Source of the DNA: Lacrimispora sphenoides JCM 1415
Lineage (GTDB): Bacteria > Bacillota > Clostridia > Lachnospirales > Lachnospiraceae
Length of the DNA: 64,000 nucleotides
Reading direction: 5' to 3'
Assembly: GCF_900105615.1 (NCBI RefSeq)
Contig: NZ_LT630003.1
Location: 992,001-1,056,000, forward strand
A program made the translations under genes and the position numbers. Below, piece after piece: positions 16,169 through 24,936 of this stretch (its first letter is position 1; every line of letters starts with the position of its first letter). Under the pieces are notes generated by a model. It searched no databases and was not told the DNA's origin. It saw only the letters and a program-made list of their open reading frames with translations.

Positions 16169-16414
16169 AAGCTGCGCCTCCCATTTTTTATTGTAACTTT
16201 TTTAGAAAAAATACAGTGGCTGTTACTGATGCAGGATTTTTTAGTATATTTAGTATATCTTGTCCGGTAAAAATGTGCAATAGAGAATACAAAGCAAAAA
16301 ATATATTTAAAAATTACAAATGGTATTTTAATATTACATTCACATAATTGGAGGATATGGCTAAAATGTAAAGCATAATAAACGTTTATTTAATCAAAAT
16401 GCTGACAGCCCCAA

Positions 16415-16427
16415 TGAAACTGTTTCA
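16415..16427. promoter_or_regulatory. Perfect 13-base palindrome before the glucuronoxylan operon
   Basis: TGAAAC-T-GTTTCA is a perfect inverted repeat ending 14 bases before the first start codon, just upstream of the AAGGAA ribosome site. It resembles LacI/CcpA-type operators but is 13 rather than 14 bases and lacks the central CG of a cre box. A repressor bound here would block elongation or initiation. Confidence 0.4.
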
Positions 16428-16441
16428 AGAAAGGAATTATT

Positions 16442-17575
16442 ATGGTAGGTATCATCGGAACGGGCGTTATTGCTGAAACTCATCTTAAAGCATACCTTGC
16501 ACTTTCGGACAGATGTCAGGTGGCTGCGCTTTGTGATATCTTTCCCGAGAAAGCGCAAAGTCTGAAAGAGAAGTATGGTCTGGATGCAGCGGAGGTCTAT
16601 GGGGATTATAACGAGATGCTTAAAAGAACGGATATCGATCTTGTAAGTGTGTGCACCCCGCCGTTCACCCATTTGCCTGTTTCCATAGCATGTATGCGGG
16701 CAGGGAAGCATGTACTGGTGGAAAAGCCCATGGCCTTATCACTGGAGGAATGCGACGAAATGATAGAGGTCCAAAAGGAGACTGGTACTTATCTGGGAGT
16801 CGTATGCCAGAACCGTTTCACGAAAGATAATCAGATACTAAAGACACTGATAGAGAGTAAAGCTGCAGGCAGAGTGCTCTTTGGCCAGGTGGAGTCATTC
16901 TGGTACCGCGGCCACAGTTATTATGATCTTTGGTGGAGAGGCACCTGGGAGAAGGAGGGCGGAGGCTGTATCATGAATCACGGCGTACACCAGATAGACT
17001 TACTTAACTGGATCATGGGCCCTCCTGAGACTATAACGGCAGTTCTGACAAATGCTGCACATGATAATGCTGAGACAGAAGATCTGTCAGCTGCAATACT
17101 CACCTATAAAAGCGGAGCAGTAGTGACCTTTGCAGTAAACCTGGTGACTCATGGCCAGTATCAAAGACTTGCCTTCCAGTGTGAAAAAGCGGGTATCTCA
17201 TCCCCCTGTCAGATCACGAGCAGCCGTTCTACTGACACAGGATTCCCCGTAGACGACCCGGATGCAGCAGCAGAGCTTGAGAAAGTACTGGAAGCAATTC
17301 CAGAGTCGGATAGGACGAAGCATGAGGCACAGATAGAGCGGGCGATCCGTTTTATAGAAAATGGTGAGAACCATCCGGAAGACAGTGCAGATGGCCGCCT
17401 GGCTCTTGAAGTTATTACGGCGATCTATCAATCCGGATTTACGAAATCTACGGTTCGTTTGCCTCTGGACAGGAATAGTCTTATGTATAAGAAAAACGGA
17501 ATAATTGAAAACGGAAAGAATTTCCTCGCAGCGAAACAGAATGCTGGCAGCGGAAATCAGGAGGAACTGAATTGA
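16442..17575 (+). CDS. Gfo/Idh/MocA family oxidoreductase
   Basis: A 377-residue NAD(P)-dependent sugar oxidoreductase. The N-terminal Rossmann motif is GIIGTGVIAETH (residues 3-14), and the conserved VEKPMALSLEE and MNHGVHQIDLLNW blocks are present, the latter holding the usual catalytic His. The C-terminal part is the alpha/beta substrate domain. AAGGAA lies 7 bases before the ATG. It overlaps the GH67 alpha-glucuronidase start by four bases (TTGA), so the two are translationally coupled. A role in converting the released sugar acid is inferred from this coupling; no precise reaction can be assigned. Confidence 0.88.
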   Translation: MVGIIGTGVIAETHLKAYLALSDRCQVAALCDIFPEKAQSLKEKYGLDAAEVYGDYNEMLKRTDIDLVSVCTPPFTHLPVSIACMRAGKHVLVEKPMALSLEECDEMIEVQKETGTYLGVVCQNRFTKDNQILKTLIESKAAGRVLFGQVESFWYRGHSYYDLWWRGTWEKEGGGCIMNHGVHQIDLLNWIMGPPETITAVLTNAAHDNAETEDLSAAILTYKSGAVVTFAVNLVTHGQYQRLAFQCEKAGISSPCQITSSRSTDTGFPVDDPDAAAELEKVLEAIPESDRTKHEAQIERAIRFIENGENHPEDSADGRLALEVITAIYQSGFTKSTVRLPLDRNSLMYKKNGIIENGKNFLAAKQNAGSGNQEELN

Positions 17576-19527
17576 TTACAAAAACAAGGGATCTGTGCTG
17601 GCTGAATAAGAAAGTACATCAGCCGGATATATCCGGTTATCATATCAAAGATAAAAAGGACAGCATTGTATTGAAAACCATAGAAAGAGAGCTGCCACTG
17701 CTGTTTGAAGGTGCAGAACCATCGGATGAACCGGGATCCTCTTTGGTGTTATCACTTGCAGGTGATGACGGCAATGATGGATATGAGATAAGAAAGACAG
17801 AGACAGGCTACGAAATAACAGCATCTACGGAGACAGGTCTTCTTTATGGAGTATTCAGTCTGCACCGTATTCTGATCACAAAAGGTACGCTTCCCTTTAA
17901 GAGCAGACCGGATCAGAGCATACGCATGATAAACCACTGGGACAATTTCGACGGTTCCATTGAGCGCGGTTATGCGGGAGAATCAATTTATTATGATAGT
18001 AACAATTTTAGAGGAGATATGGAGATCGTCCGCTCTTATGCAAGACTGCTTGCAAGTACAGGGATCAATGCCATTTCAATCAACAATGTAAATGTACATA
18101 AAAAAGAGACCTTCTTCATAAAAGGTGAAAATCTGAAAGAGATCAGAAAGATCGCTGATTTGTTTGGCGAATACGGTATCAGAACCTTTCTTGCCATTAA
18201 CTTTGCAGCTCCCATCGTGGTAGGCGGGCTTGACACAGCGGATCCTCTTTTACCGGAAGTTGCTGCATGGTGGGAGAAAGTGGCTGCCGACATATACAAA
18301 GAGATTCCTCAGTTTGGCGGTTTCATCGTGAAAGCGGACTCTGAGGGGGAGCCGGGTCCATTTACCTATAACAGGAGCCACGAAGATGGTGCGAATATGC
18401 TGGCACGGGCGATAAAACCCTCAGGAGGCATCATCATCTGGAGGTGTTTTGTATACAACTGTGGGCAGGACTGGAGAGACAGAACCCTTGACCGCGCCAT
18501 GGCTGCCTATGATATATTTATGGAGCACGACGGAAAGTTCGAGGACAATGTTATCCTTCAGATTAAAAATGGCCCCATTGATTTTCAGATCAGAGAGCCT
18601 AATTCTCCATTATTTGGGGCACTTAAAAAGACAAATCAAATACTGGAATTCCAGATCACCCAGGAATACACAGGGCATCAGGTTGATATTTGCTATCTGG
18701 TCCCCATGTGGAAGGAAACTTTGGATTTTGACACCCGCTACGGGAAAGATGCTTATATCAGGAATGAGATCAAAAAGAACTCCCCGGATCCCAAACTGTC
18801 AGGAATAGCGGCGGTTGGAAGTGTAGGAATGGACACAAACTGGACAGGCAACAAGCTCGCTCAGGCAAATCTCTATGGATACGGCAGGCTTGTATGGGAC
18901 AATTCACTCAGTTCTGAAGCCATAGCCGGAGAATGGGTAAATTTAACCTTTGATCTTCCGCGGGAAGAGGCCGCAAAGATCATGGAGATCCTTACCACCT
19001 CCAGAGATGTATATGAAGACTATACCTGTCCTCTGGCAGTTGGATTTATGTGCAAACCGACGATTCACTACGGAGTGGACATAGACGGATACGAATATGA
19101 CAGATGGGGGACCTATCATTATGCAGACCGCAACGGCGTAGGAAGAGAACGTTCGGTTGCAAACGGTACCGGATATACAAGGCAGTACTCCGATGACAGA
19201 TTCAGAGAATATGAAGATTTATCCACCTGTCCGGATGAGCTTTTACTGTTTTTCCATCATGTGCCGTATACCCATATCCTCCGCTCAGGAAAGACGGTTA
19301 TACAGCATATATATGACACACATTTTGCGGGAGTGGAGAAAGTAGAGCAATACGAGGAAGTTTGGGAGAGTCTGGAACCGCTTTTAGATGAAGAATGCTA
19401 TAGGAATGTGAGAGAACGTCTTAAGAAACAAAAAGAAAATGCAATCAATTGGCGGGATCAGATCAATACCTATTTCTACCGTAAGTCGGGAATTCCTGAT
19501 GCCCATGGCAGAGTGATCTATGATTAA
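17572..19527 (+). CDS. aguA: Alpha-glucuronidase, glycoside hydrolase family 67
   Basis: A 651-residue cytoplasmic enzyme that removes (4-O-methyl)glucuronic acid from the non-reducing end of aldouronic acids derived from glucuronoxylan. GH67 hallmarks include SISINNVNVH, GFIVKADSEGEPGP (the Glu after DS is the general acid of the family), and IIWRCFVYNCGQDW. QITQEYTGHQ and LVPMWKE follow, and a C-terminal helical domain closes the protein. The start is TTG at 17572 behind AGGAGG. There is no signal peptide, so substrate must be imported, matching the ABC genes just downstream. This gene is the best functional marker of the locus. Confidence 0.93.
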   Translation: MITKTRDLCWLNKKVHQPDISGYHIKDKKDSIVLKTIERELPLLFEGAEPSDEPGSSLVLSLAGDDGNDGYEIRKTETGYEITASTETGLLYGVFSLHRILITKGTLPFKSRPDQSIRMINHWDNFDGSIERGYAGESIYYDSNNFRGDMEIVRSYARLLASTGINAISINNVNVHKKETFFIKGENLKEIRKIADLFGEYGIRTFLAINFAAPIVVGGLDTADPLLPEVAAWWEKVAADIYKEIPQFGGFIVKADSEGEPGPFTYNRSHEDGANMLARAIKPSGGIIIWRCFVYNCGQDWRDRTLDRAMAAYDIFMEHDGKFEDNVILQIKNGPIDFQIREPNSPLFGALKKTNQILEFQITQEYTGHQVDICYLVPMWKETLDFDTRYGKDAYIRNEIKKNSPDPKLSGIAAVGSVGMDTNWTGNKLAQANLYGYGRLVWDNSLSSEAIAGEWVNLTFDLPREEAAKIMEILTTSRDVYEDYTCPLAVGFMCKPTIHYGVDIDGYEYDRWGTYHYADRNGVGRERSVANGTGYTRQYSDDRFREYEDLSTCPDELLLFFHHVPYTHILRSGKTVIQHIYDTHFAGVEKVEQYEEVWESLEPLLDEECYRNVRERLKKQKENAINWRDQINTYFYRKSGIPDAHGRVIYD

Positions 19528-19627
19528 AAATATCAGCTGTATTATGTATTACCAGGCATCGTATGAATTGGCGGTATAGGGTTTTGCAGACCCTGTAAAT
19601 AAAAAAGAAAAGGAAGGAATTAGTATT

Positions 19628-21013
19628 ATGAAAAAATGGAAGAAACGTTCAGCAGTACTTGCAGCAGTTTTAACGGCAACAGTCAGCTTCACCGGATGCG
19701 GAAGCAACGGAGGAAACACTGCACCGGCTACTACGGTAGCATCAGGCAACGGCGGAGAGGCTAAGTCAGATGCGGCACCGGCTGGTGAACTGGCCAAGTT
19801 AAGCTTTTCCTGGTGGGGCAATGATGACCGCCATCAGGCGACCCAGGAAGCCATTGACGCATTCAACGCAGCTCATGCAGGCGCAATCGAAGTGACAGGC
19901 GAGCCTTCCGGCTTCGGTAACCTGGAAGAGACTTTTGCTACCCGTTATGCGGGCGGTACGGAAGCCGATATCATGACCGTCAACTATCCGTGGCTTATCA
20001 AATACAGCCCTGACGGCACTGGTTTCTATGATTTAGACAAGGTTGGGGATATCATTGACTTTTCACAGTATGATGCAGGATTTTTAGAGACAGGAAAGAC
20101 CGGCGGTGTGATGCAGGCCATTCCTTACGGACAGAATACTCTGGGCGTCTATTTGAACAAATCCGCATTTGAGAGAGCCGGTATCAATGAAATTCCGTCT
20201 ACATTCGAAGCGTACAAGGAAGCGGCCAAAGCCATTACGGCACAGAATCCAAACGCTTATCTGATCGTAAGCCCGACATTCCGTTTTGCGGCCGTTTATT
20301 ATCTGCAGCAGAAGACCGGTAAGGGTGAATTCGATGAAAATCTGAATATGAATTATACGGTAGAGGACTACAAGGAAGCTATGACCTGGTATAAGGAACT
20401 GGCAGATCTTCATGTATTCTGTTCCAGACAGGATTACCTTGAAAATGTAGGAAATGACCCTGTATCCATCGCTCAGAATGCAAAATTTATTGACGGCGGA
20501 TATTTGGGAGTACTTGAGTGGACAGGCGGAATCGCTTCCAATGCACAGACACTTGCAGATAAAGGAGACGAGCTTATTGTAGCACCCCTTCCAACGATTG
20601 ACGGAGCGGTATTTAAAGGAACCATGGCAAAACCGTCACTGACATTTGCTATCTCAAAGAACTCCAAGCACCCAAAAGAAGCGGCAGAATTCCTGCAGTA
20701 TATTTTAAATGATCCGGAAGGCACCAAGCTTATGGGTTCAAAGAGAGGTATGGTGGCATCTAAATCTGCAAAAGCCACACTTGAAGCCGACGGTCAGATT
20801 ACGGGAGCCGTAAAGCAGGCTTATGACTTTACAGATGAAGCAGAAGTTATCAATAACTCACCTATCTTTGAAGATGCCGTGTTTACAAGTTCCTATGAAA
20901 GCAATTATGAGAAATATGAATTGGGCGCAAGTACCGTAGATGAAGCGGCTCAGGCATTCTTTGACGAAGCATCCGCTCAGGTTGCAAAGCTGAAAGCAGA
21001 ATATGGGAAATAA
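19628..21013 (+). CDS. Sugar ABC transporter substrate-binding lipoprotein
   Basis: A 461-residue extracellular solute-binding protein of the family-1 (MalE-like) type. The N-terminal signal (KKWKKRSAVLAAVL) ends in a lipobox FTGC with the lipidated Cys at residue 24, followed by a Gly/Ala/Thr-rich linker. The mature part shows WWGNDDRHQAT and, later, a MAKPSLTFAISKNSKHPKEA block typical of family-1 binding proteins. It sits between the alpha-glucuronidase and two permeases, so aldouronate or xylo-oligosaccharide is the likely ligand. The ATPase is not encoded here and is presumably a shared MsmK-type protein elsewhere. Confidence 0.92.
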   Translation: MKKWKKRSAVLAAVLTATVSFTGCGSNGGNTAPATTVASGNGGEAKSDAAPAGELAKLSFSWWGNDDRHQATQEAIDAFNAAHAGAIEVTGEPSGFGNLEETFATRYAGGTEADIMTVNYPWLIKYSPDGTGFYDLDKVGDIIDFSQYDAGFLETGKTGGVMQAIPYGQNTLGVYLNKSAFERAGINEIPSTFEAYKEAAKAITAQNPNAYLIVSPTFRFAAVYYLQQKTGKGEFDENLNMNYTVEDYKEAMTWYKELADLHVFCSRQDYLENVGNDPVSIAQNAKFIDGGYLGVLEWTGGIASNAQTLADKGDELIVAPLPTIDGAVFKGTMAKPSLTFAISKNSKHPKEAAEFLQYILNDPEGTKLMGSKRGMVASKSAKATLEADGQITGAVKQAYDFTDEAEVINNSPIFEDAVFTSSYESNYEKYELGASTVDEAAQAFFDEASAQVAKLKAEYGK

Positions 21014-21057
21014 ATAGAAATAATCTGCCACATTCCTCAGTGTCAGTCTGCCGGAAA

Positions 21058-21105
21058 GCAGGTGAAGGATTCGATTTATATAAACCGGATCCTTTCACCG
21101 CCTGC
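21058..21105 (+). promoter_or_regulatory. Intercistronic hairpin after the substrate-binding protein gene
   Basis: GCAGGTGAAGGAT pairs with ATCCTTTCACCGCCTGC around a short loop, with one bulge and no T run. It lies 45 bases after the binding-protein stop and 90 bases before the permease. Such hairpins commonly protect the 3' end of a highly expressed binding-protein message; that function is inferred. Confidence 0.55.
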
Positions 21106-21193
21106 GGCGGCCAAAAACGTCAAATCTGATATAGGAACTTATTAACTATATAGCTCTTAGTGGCTATATCATTATTAGCTAGGAGGAATTTTT

Positions 21194-22066
21194 TTGAAAA
21201 ACAGCAAGATCGGGCTTTTGTATATTCTCCCCTGGATAATTGGAATGGTTTTTCTTACGTTGTATCCGTTTATTAATGCACTTTTTATCAGCTTTACGGA
21301 TTACAACCTGGTCAGAGAACCCAATTTCATAGGATTTGCCAACTATGCAAAGCTATTTAAAGATAAAGACTTTTTAGGTACGCTGAGGCAGACGCTGAAA
21401 TATACAGTAATTACAGTGCCTTTGCAGCTTGCATTTGCACTTTTTATTGCATTTATCCTGAATTTTAAATTAAAGGCTATTAATTTCTACCGGACGGCAT
21501 ACTATGTTCCCTCCCTTCTGGGCGGAAACGTGGCGGTTGCCGTATTATGGCGATTTTTATTCCAACAAGATGGATTTGTTAACCATTTTCTTGGTATATT
21601 CGGTGTGAGTCCTGTAAAATGGCTGTCTTCCGCATCCGGAGCCATGGCTGTTATTGTACTTTTAAAAGTCTGGCAGTTCGGTTCTGCCATGCTGATATTC
21701 CTGGCGGCTCTTAAAGATGTGCCTCAGGATCTCTACGAGGCTGCAAGTGTGGACGGAGCTACGAAGTCATATTCGTTTTTTAAGATCACGATTCCTTTGA
21801 TCACACCTACAATTTTCTTCAATTTGGTCATGCAGTTGGTCAATGCTTTCCAGGAATTCAACGGACCTTACCTTATCACGAAGAAAGGCCCTTTAAATTC
21901 CACTTACCTTACCTCTATGTTCATATATGACAATGCTTTCCAGCTTTTCAACATGGGTTACGCAAGCGCCGCCAGCTGGGTACTGTTTCTCATCATCGTA
22001 TCTGTTACGGTAGTGTTATTTGCTACCCAGGATCGCTGGGTATTTTATTCGGATAAGGGGGAATAA
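21194..22066 (+). CDS. Sugar ABC transporter permease, MalF type
   Basis: A 290-residue inner-membrane permease with six predicted spans. It begins KIGLLYILPWIIGMVFLTLY and carries the EAA loop as LYEAASVDGATKSYSFFKITIP, where the transporter ATPase docks. The start is TTG at 21194 after AGGAGG. It is followed after one base by the MalG-type partner, with which it should form a heterodimeric channel. The context assigns it to uptake of glucuronoxylan-derived oligosaccharides. Confidence 0.92.
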   Translation: MKNSKIGLLYILPWIIGMVFLTLYPFINALFISFTDYNLVREPNFIGFANYAKLFKDKDFLGTLRQTLKYTVITVPLQLAFALFIAFILNFKLKAINFYRTAYYVPSLLGGNVAVAVLWRFLFQQDGFVNHFLGIFGVSPVKWLSSASGAMAVIVLLKVWQFGSAMLIFLAALKDVPQDLYEAASVDGATKSYSFFKITIPLITPTIFFNLVMQLVNAFQEFNGPYLITKKGPLNSTYLTSMFIYDNAFQLFNMGYASAASWVLFLIIVSVTVVLFATQDRWVFYSDKGE

Positions 22067-22067
22067 C

Positions 22068-22952
22068 ATGGCACGGACAATTTTGATCAGCGAAGTCGAA
22101 AGACGCAGAAGAAGAAAGTACATGATTAATGCTGCTTTCAGATATACCTTACTTACGGCAGTGGCCCTCGTTATGATTTATCCCATCATATGGCTTGTGG
22201 GAGCTACATTTAAGACGAACAATGAGATATTTACATCAATAAATTTCATACCGAGCAAAATAGACTTTACGCCTTATATCAATGGCTGGAAAACAAGAAC
22301 GAAATTTACGTTTACTACGTTTTTCTTAAACACATTCAGTTTTGTGATACCTAAGATACTGTTTTGTCTGATATCGAGTACACTGGTGGCGTATGGATTT
22401 GCCAGATTCAATTTCCCGCTAAAAAAGATATGTTTCTCCATACTTATGGCGACAATGTTTTTACCGTCAGTCGTAACCAGGATACCGCTGTATATTTTAT
22501 GGAAAAACCTTGGACTTTTAAATACATATGTACCTTTGGTAGCACCAACCGTATTTGCCAACGAACCGTTCTTCGTATTTATGCTGATCCAGTTTATGCG
22601 TTCCATACCGACGTATTTGGATGAGGCGGCGACGATTGACGGCTGCAACTCATTTGGAATTTTGACGAAGATACTGCTCCCTGCATTGAAACCGGCACTG
22701 ATAAGCTGTACGATCTTTCAGTTCGTATGGAGTTTCAACGATTTCTTAGGCCCCCTGATTTATGTGACGAGCCTTGCGAAATATCCCGTGTCACTGGCTC
22801 TTAAGATGTCAATCGATCAAAGCAGCGGTATTGTGGAATGGAATCAGATCCTGGCGATGTCGTTCCTGGCTCTGCTTCCTGCATTGATCCTGTTCTTCTG
22901 CTGCCAGAAGTATTTTGTAGAGGGAGTGACCAGTTCTGGAGTGAAAGGATGA
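22068..22952 (+). CDS. Sugar ABC transporter permease, MalG type
   Basis: A 294-residue inner-membrane permease. A basic N-terminus (SEVERRRRRKY) precedes the first span; the EAA loop reads LDEAATIDGCNSFGILTKILLP, and the tail is VEGVTSSGVKG, much like that of the permease at the start of the window. AAGGGGG lies six bases before the ATG at 22068; upstream in-frame starts overlap the previous gene and lack a ribosome site. The stop overlaps the next start as ATGA, coupling it to the acetylesterase. Confidence 0.92.
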   Translation: MARTILISEVERRRRRKYMINAAFRYTLLTAVALVMIYPIIWLVGATFKTNNEIFTSINFIPSKIDFTPYINGWKTRTKFTFTTFFLNTFSFVIPKILFCLISSTLVAYGFARFNFPLKKICFSILMATMFLPSVVTRIPLYILWKNLGLLNTYVPLVAPTVFANEPFFVFMLIQFMRSIPTYLDEAATIDGCNSFGILTKILLPALKPALISCTIFQFVWSFNDFLGPLIYVTSLAKYPVSLALKMSIDQSSGIVEWNQILAMSFLALLPALILFFCCQKYFVEGVTSSGVKG

Positions 22953-24820
22953 GCGGCTTTCGTGTCACCCCATACCTTTCAGATCATGCGGTTTTGCAGA
23001 GAAATGAGTTTATACCCGTAAGAGGTACAGCAGATGCGGGAGTGCGGGTAGTGGCTATATTCTCAAAGGAAGATGGGGGTGCCGATTTTATAGAAGAGAC
23101 CTTGACCGATGAAGACGGAAACTGGAAGCTTTTGTTTATGCCTATGCAGGCAGGGGGACCCTATTCGATTTCCGTTATATGCGCTGGTGAGAGAAAAGAA
23201 TTTTCTGATATCTATATTGGAGATGTCTGGCTTCTGTCCGGACAGTCGAATATGCAGCTGCCTATGCAGAGGGTAAGGTATCGCTTCCCAACAGAGTATC
23301 ATGAAGACGGAGATCCGCTTATCCGGCAGTTCACTGTCCCGATCAAATGGGATTTCAAAGCTCCTGAAGACGAACTGTCAGGAGGAACATGGGAAAGTTA
23401 TTCTTTGGAGTGTGCTTCTTATTTTTCAGCCGCGGGATATTTCTTCGGGGCAAAATTACGGGAAAGATATCCGGTACCCATAGGCCTTATACTTACTGCA
23501 GTGGGCGGTACGCCTATAGAGGCATGGATGAGCAGAAAAGCGCTTGCGGTTTTTTCCGGTAAAGCAAAAGCAGCTGACGAGTGTAAATCAGATGAATATG
23601 TCAGGAATATACAAAAAGAAGATGAACTGAGAGCTTCCTCGTGGTATAAGAAATTAGATGAGACGGATGCAGGGATTCTAGAAGACTGGCTGAATTCCGG
23701 TTTCCGGGATACCTGGAAAACAGTCAGCCTTACCGATGATTTTTATGCAAATGAAGATTTTGAAAAGCCAGGCTCTGTCTGGTTTAAAAAGACTGTGACA
23801 ATCCCTCCTGAACTTTCAGGCAAACCGCTTCGTCTCTCCCTTGGAACCATCAAAGATGCGGACTGCACTTACGTTGACGGGCAGTGCATCGGTAATACCA
23901 CATACCGGTACCCGCCCAGGGAATATCACCTGGAGGGACTTACCGAAGGGGACCATGAGATCACGATACGCGCGATCGCGGTGTCCGGGCGGCTGGACTT
24001 TACCAAAGGGAAGTCTTATCAAATGATTTTTGAAACAGGAGAAACGTTGTCTATCTCTGAAGGATGGACGTATAAGAGAGGTGCATATGCGGAAGCTCTT
24101 AAACCGCCGACCTTTTTTGAGAGAATACCCATGGGTATGTACCAGTCTATGATAGCACCTCTTCATGATTTTCCTATCTGCGGTATGTGCTGGTATCAGG
24201 GAGAGAGCAATGCAGACGACGACATTTCCTATCCTCAGTATTTTGGGCGCATGATCGAGGATTACAGACGGAAGTGGCATATGGGAAAGTTTCCTGTTAT
24301 TTACGTACAGTTACCGAATTATGATCTTGAAGATGCAGGGAACTGGGTACGTTTTCGAACTATGCAGCAGAGCCTTTCAAAGCTTCCAAACAGCGCTATG
24401 GTGGTTACCATCGATTGCGGCGAGTATAATGACCTGCATCCAACAGATAAGAAGACGGTAGGAGAGAGAATGGCCATGGCGGCGTATGAGATTGCATACC
24501 ATGAACCGGGAGAGTGGCTGTCCCCTGCATTTTCCCATGCGGAAAGGAAGGATGATGAGATCATACTTCACTTTGATCATGTGGGGAGAGGATTCAATGT
24601 ATCAGACGGTAAACCGGGCGGGTTTGAAGTCTGCATATCAGGTGAATGGATCTCAGATTGCATCAATGTCCGGACCCAAGGGGGGACGGTTATTTTGAAT
24701 GTCCAAAAAGGAAAGACAGTTACCGGAGTACGCTATGCATGGTCAAACAATCCGGTGGATGCGAATCTGTACGCAGCCCAGGGACTGCCGGTATCGCCGT
24801 TTGAAGCAACGATCGTCTGA
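22949..24820 (+). CDS. Sialate O-acetylesterase-like (SASA/DUF303) carbohydrate esterase
   Basis: A 623-residue esterase. The SGNH/SASA catalytic Ser block is LLSGQSNMQLPM near residue 95, WYQGESNADDD forms the oxyanion region, and DLHPTDKKTVGERMA holds the catalytic His. An inserted jelly-roll-like region (WFKKTVTIPPELSGKPLRLS) is as in bacterial sialate 9-O-acetylesterases. There is no signal peptide. In this operon, with a GH67 alpha-glucuronidase and no sialic-acid genes, removal of acetyl groups from imported xylo-oligosaccharides is more likely than sialate deacetylation; that is inference. The ATG at 22949 overlaps the permease stop. It is the last gene before a strong terminator. Confidence 0.85.
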   Translation: MSGFRVTPYLSDHAVLQRNEFIPVRGTADAGVRVVAIFSKEDGGADFIEETLTDEDGNWKLLFMPMQAGGPYSISVICAGERKEFSDIYIGDVWLLSGQSNMQLPMQRVRYRFPTEYHEDGDPLIRQFTVPIKWDFKAPEDELSGGTWESYSLECASYFSAAGYFFGAKLRERYPVPIGLILTAVGGTPIEAWMSRKALAVFSGKAKAADECKSDEYVRNIQKEDELRASSWYKKLDETDAGILEDWLNSGFRDTWKTVSLTDDFYANEDFEKPGSVWFKKTVTIPPELSGKPLRLSLGTIKDADCTYVDGQCIGNTTYRYPPREYHLEGLTEGDHEITIRAIAVSGRLDFTKGKSYQMIFETGETLSISEGWTYKRGAYAEALKPPTFFERIPMGMYQSMIAPLHDFPICGMCWYQGESNADDDISYPQYFGRMIEDYRRKWHMGKFPVIYVQLPNYDLEDAGNWVRFRTMQQSLSKLPNSAMVVTIDCGEYNDLHPTDKKTVGERMAMAAYEIAYHEPGEWLSPAFSHAERKDDEIILHFDHVGRGFNVSDGKPGGFEVCISGEWISDCINVRTQGGTVILNVQKGKTVTGVRYAWSNNPVDANLYAAQGLPVSPFEATIV

Positions 24821-24862
24821 CTGGACGGCAGGAATGCTGAATCTATCTGTTTTTGGGTATAA

Positions 24863-24903
24863 AATATACAGGACCGCAGTAGATGCGGCCCTGTATATTT
24901 TAT
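24863..24903. terminator. Bidirectional terminator closing the glucuronoxylan operon
   Basis: ATATACAGGACCGCA pairs with TGCGGCCCTGTATAT (one mismatch) with T/A-rich flanks. It lies between the converging esterase and minus-strand lipoprotein genes. Confidence 0.85.
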
Positions 24904-24936
24904 TATATCACCAGATACATTTAAAAAGGGTGGGGT

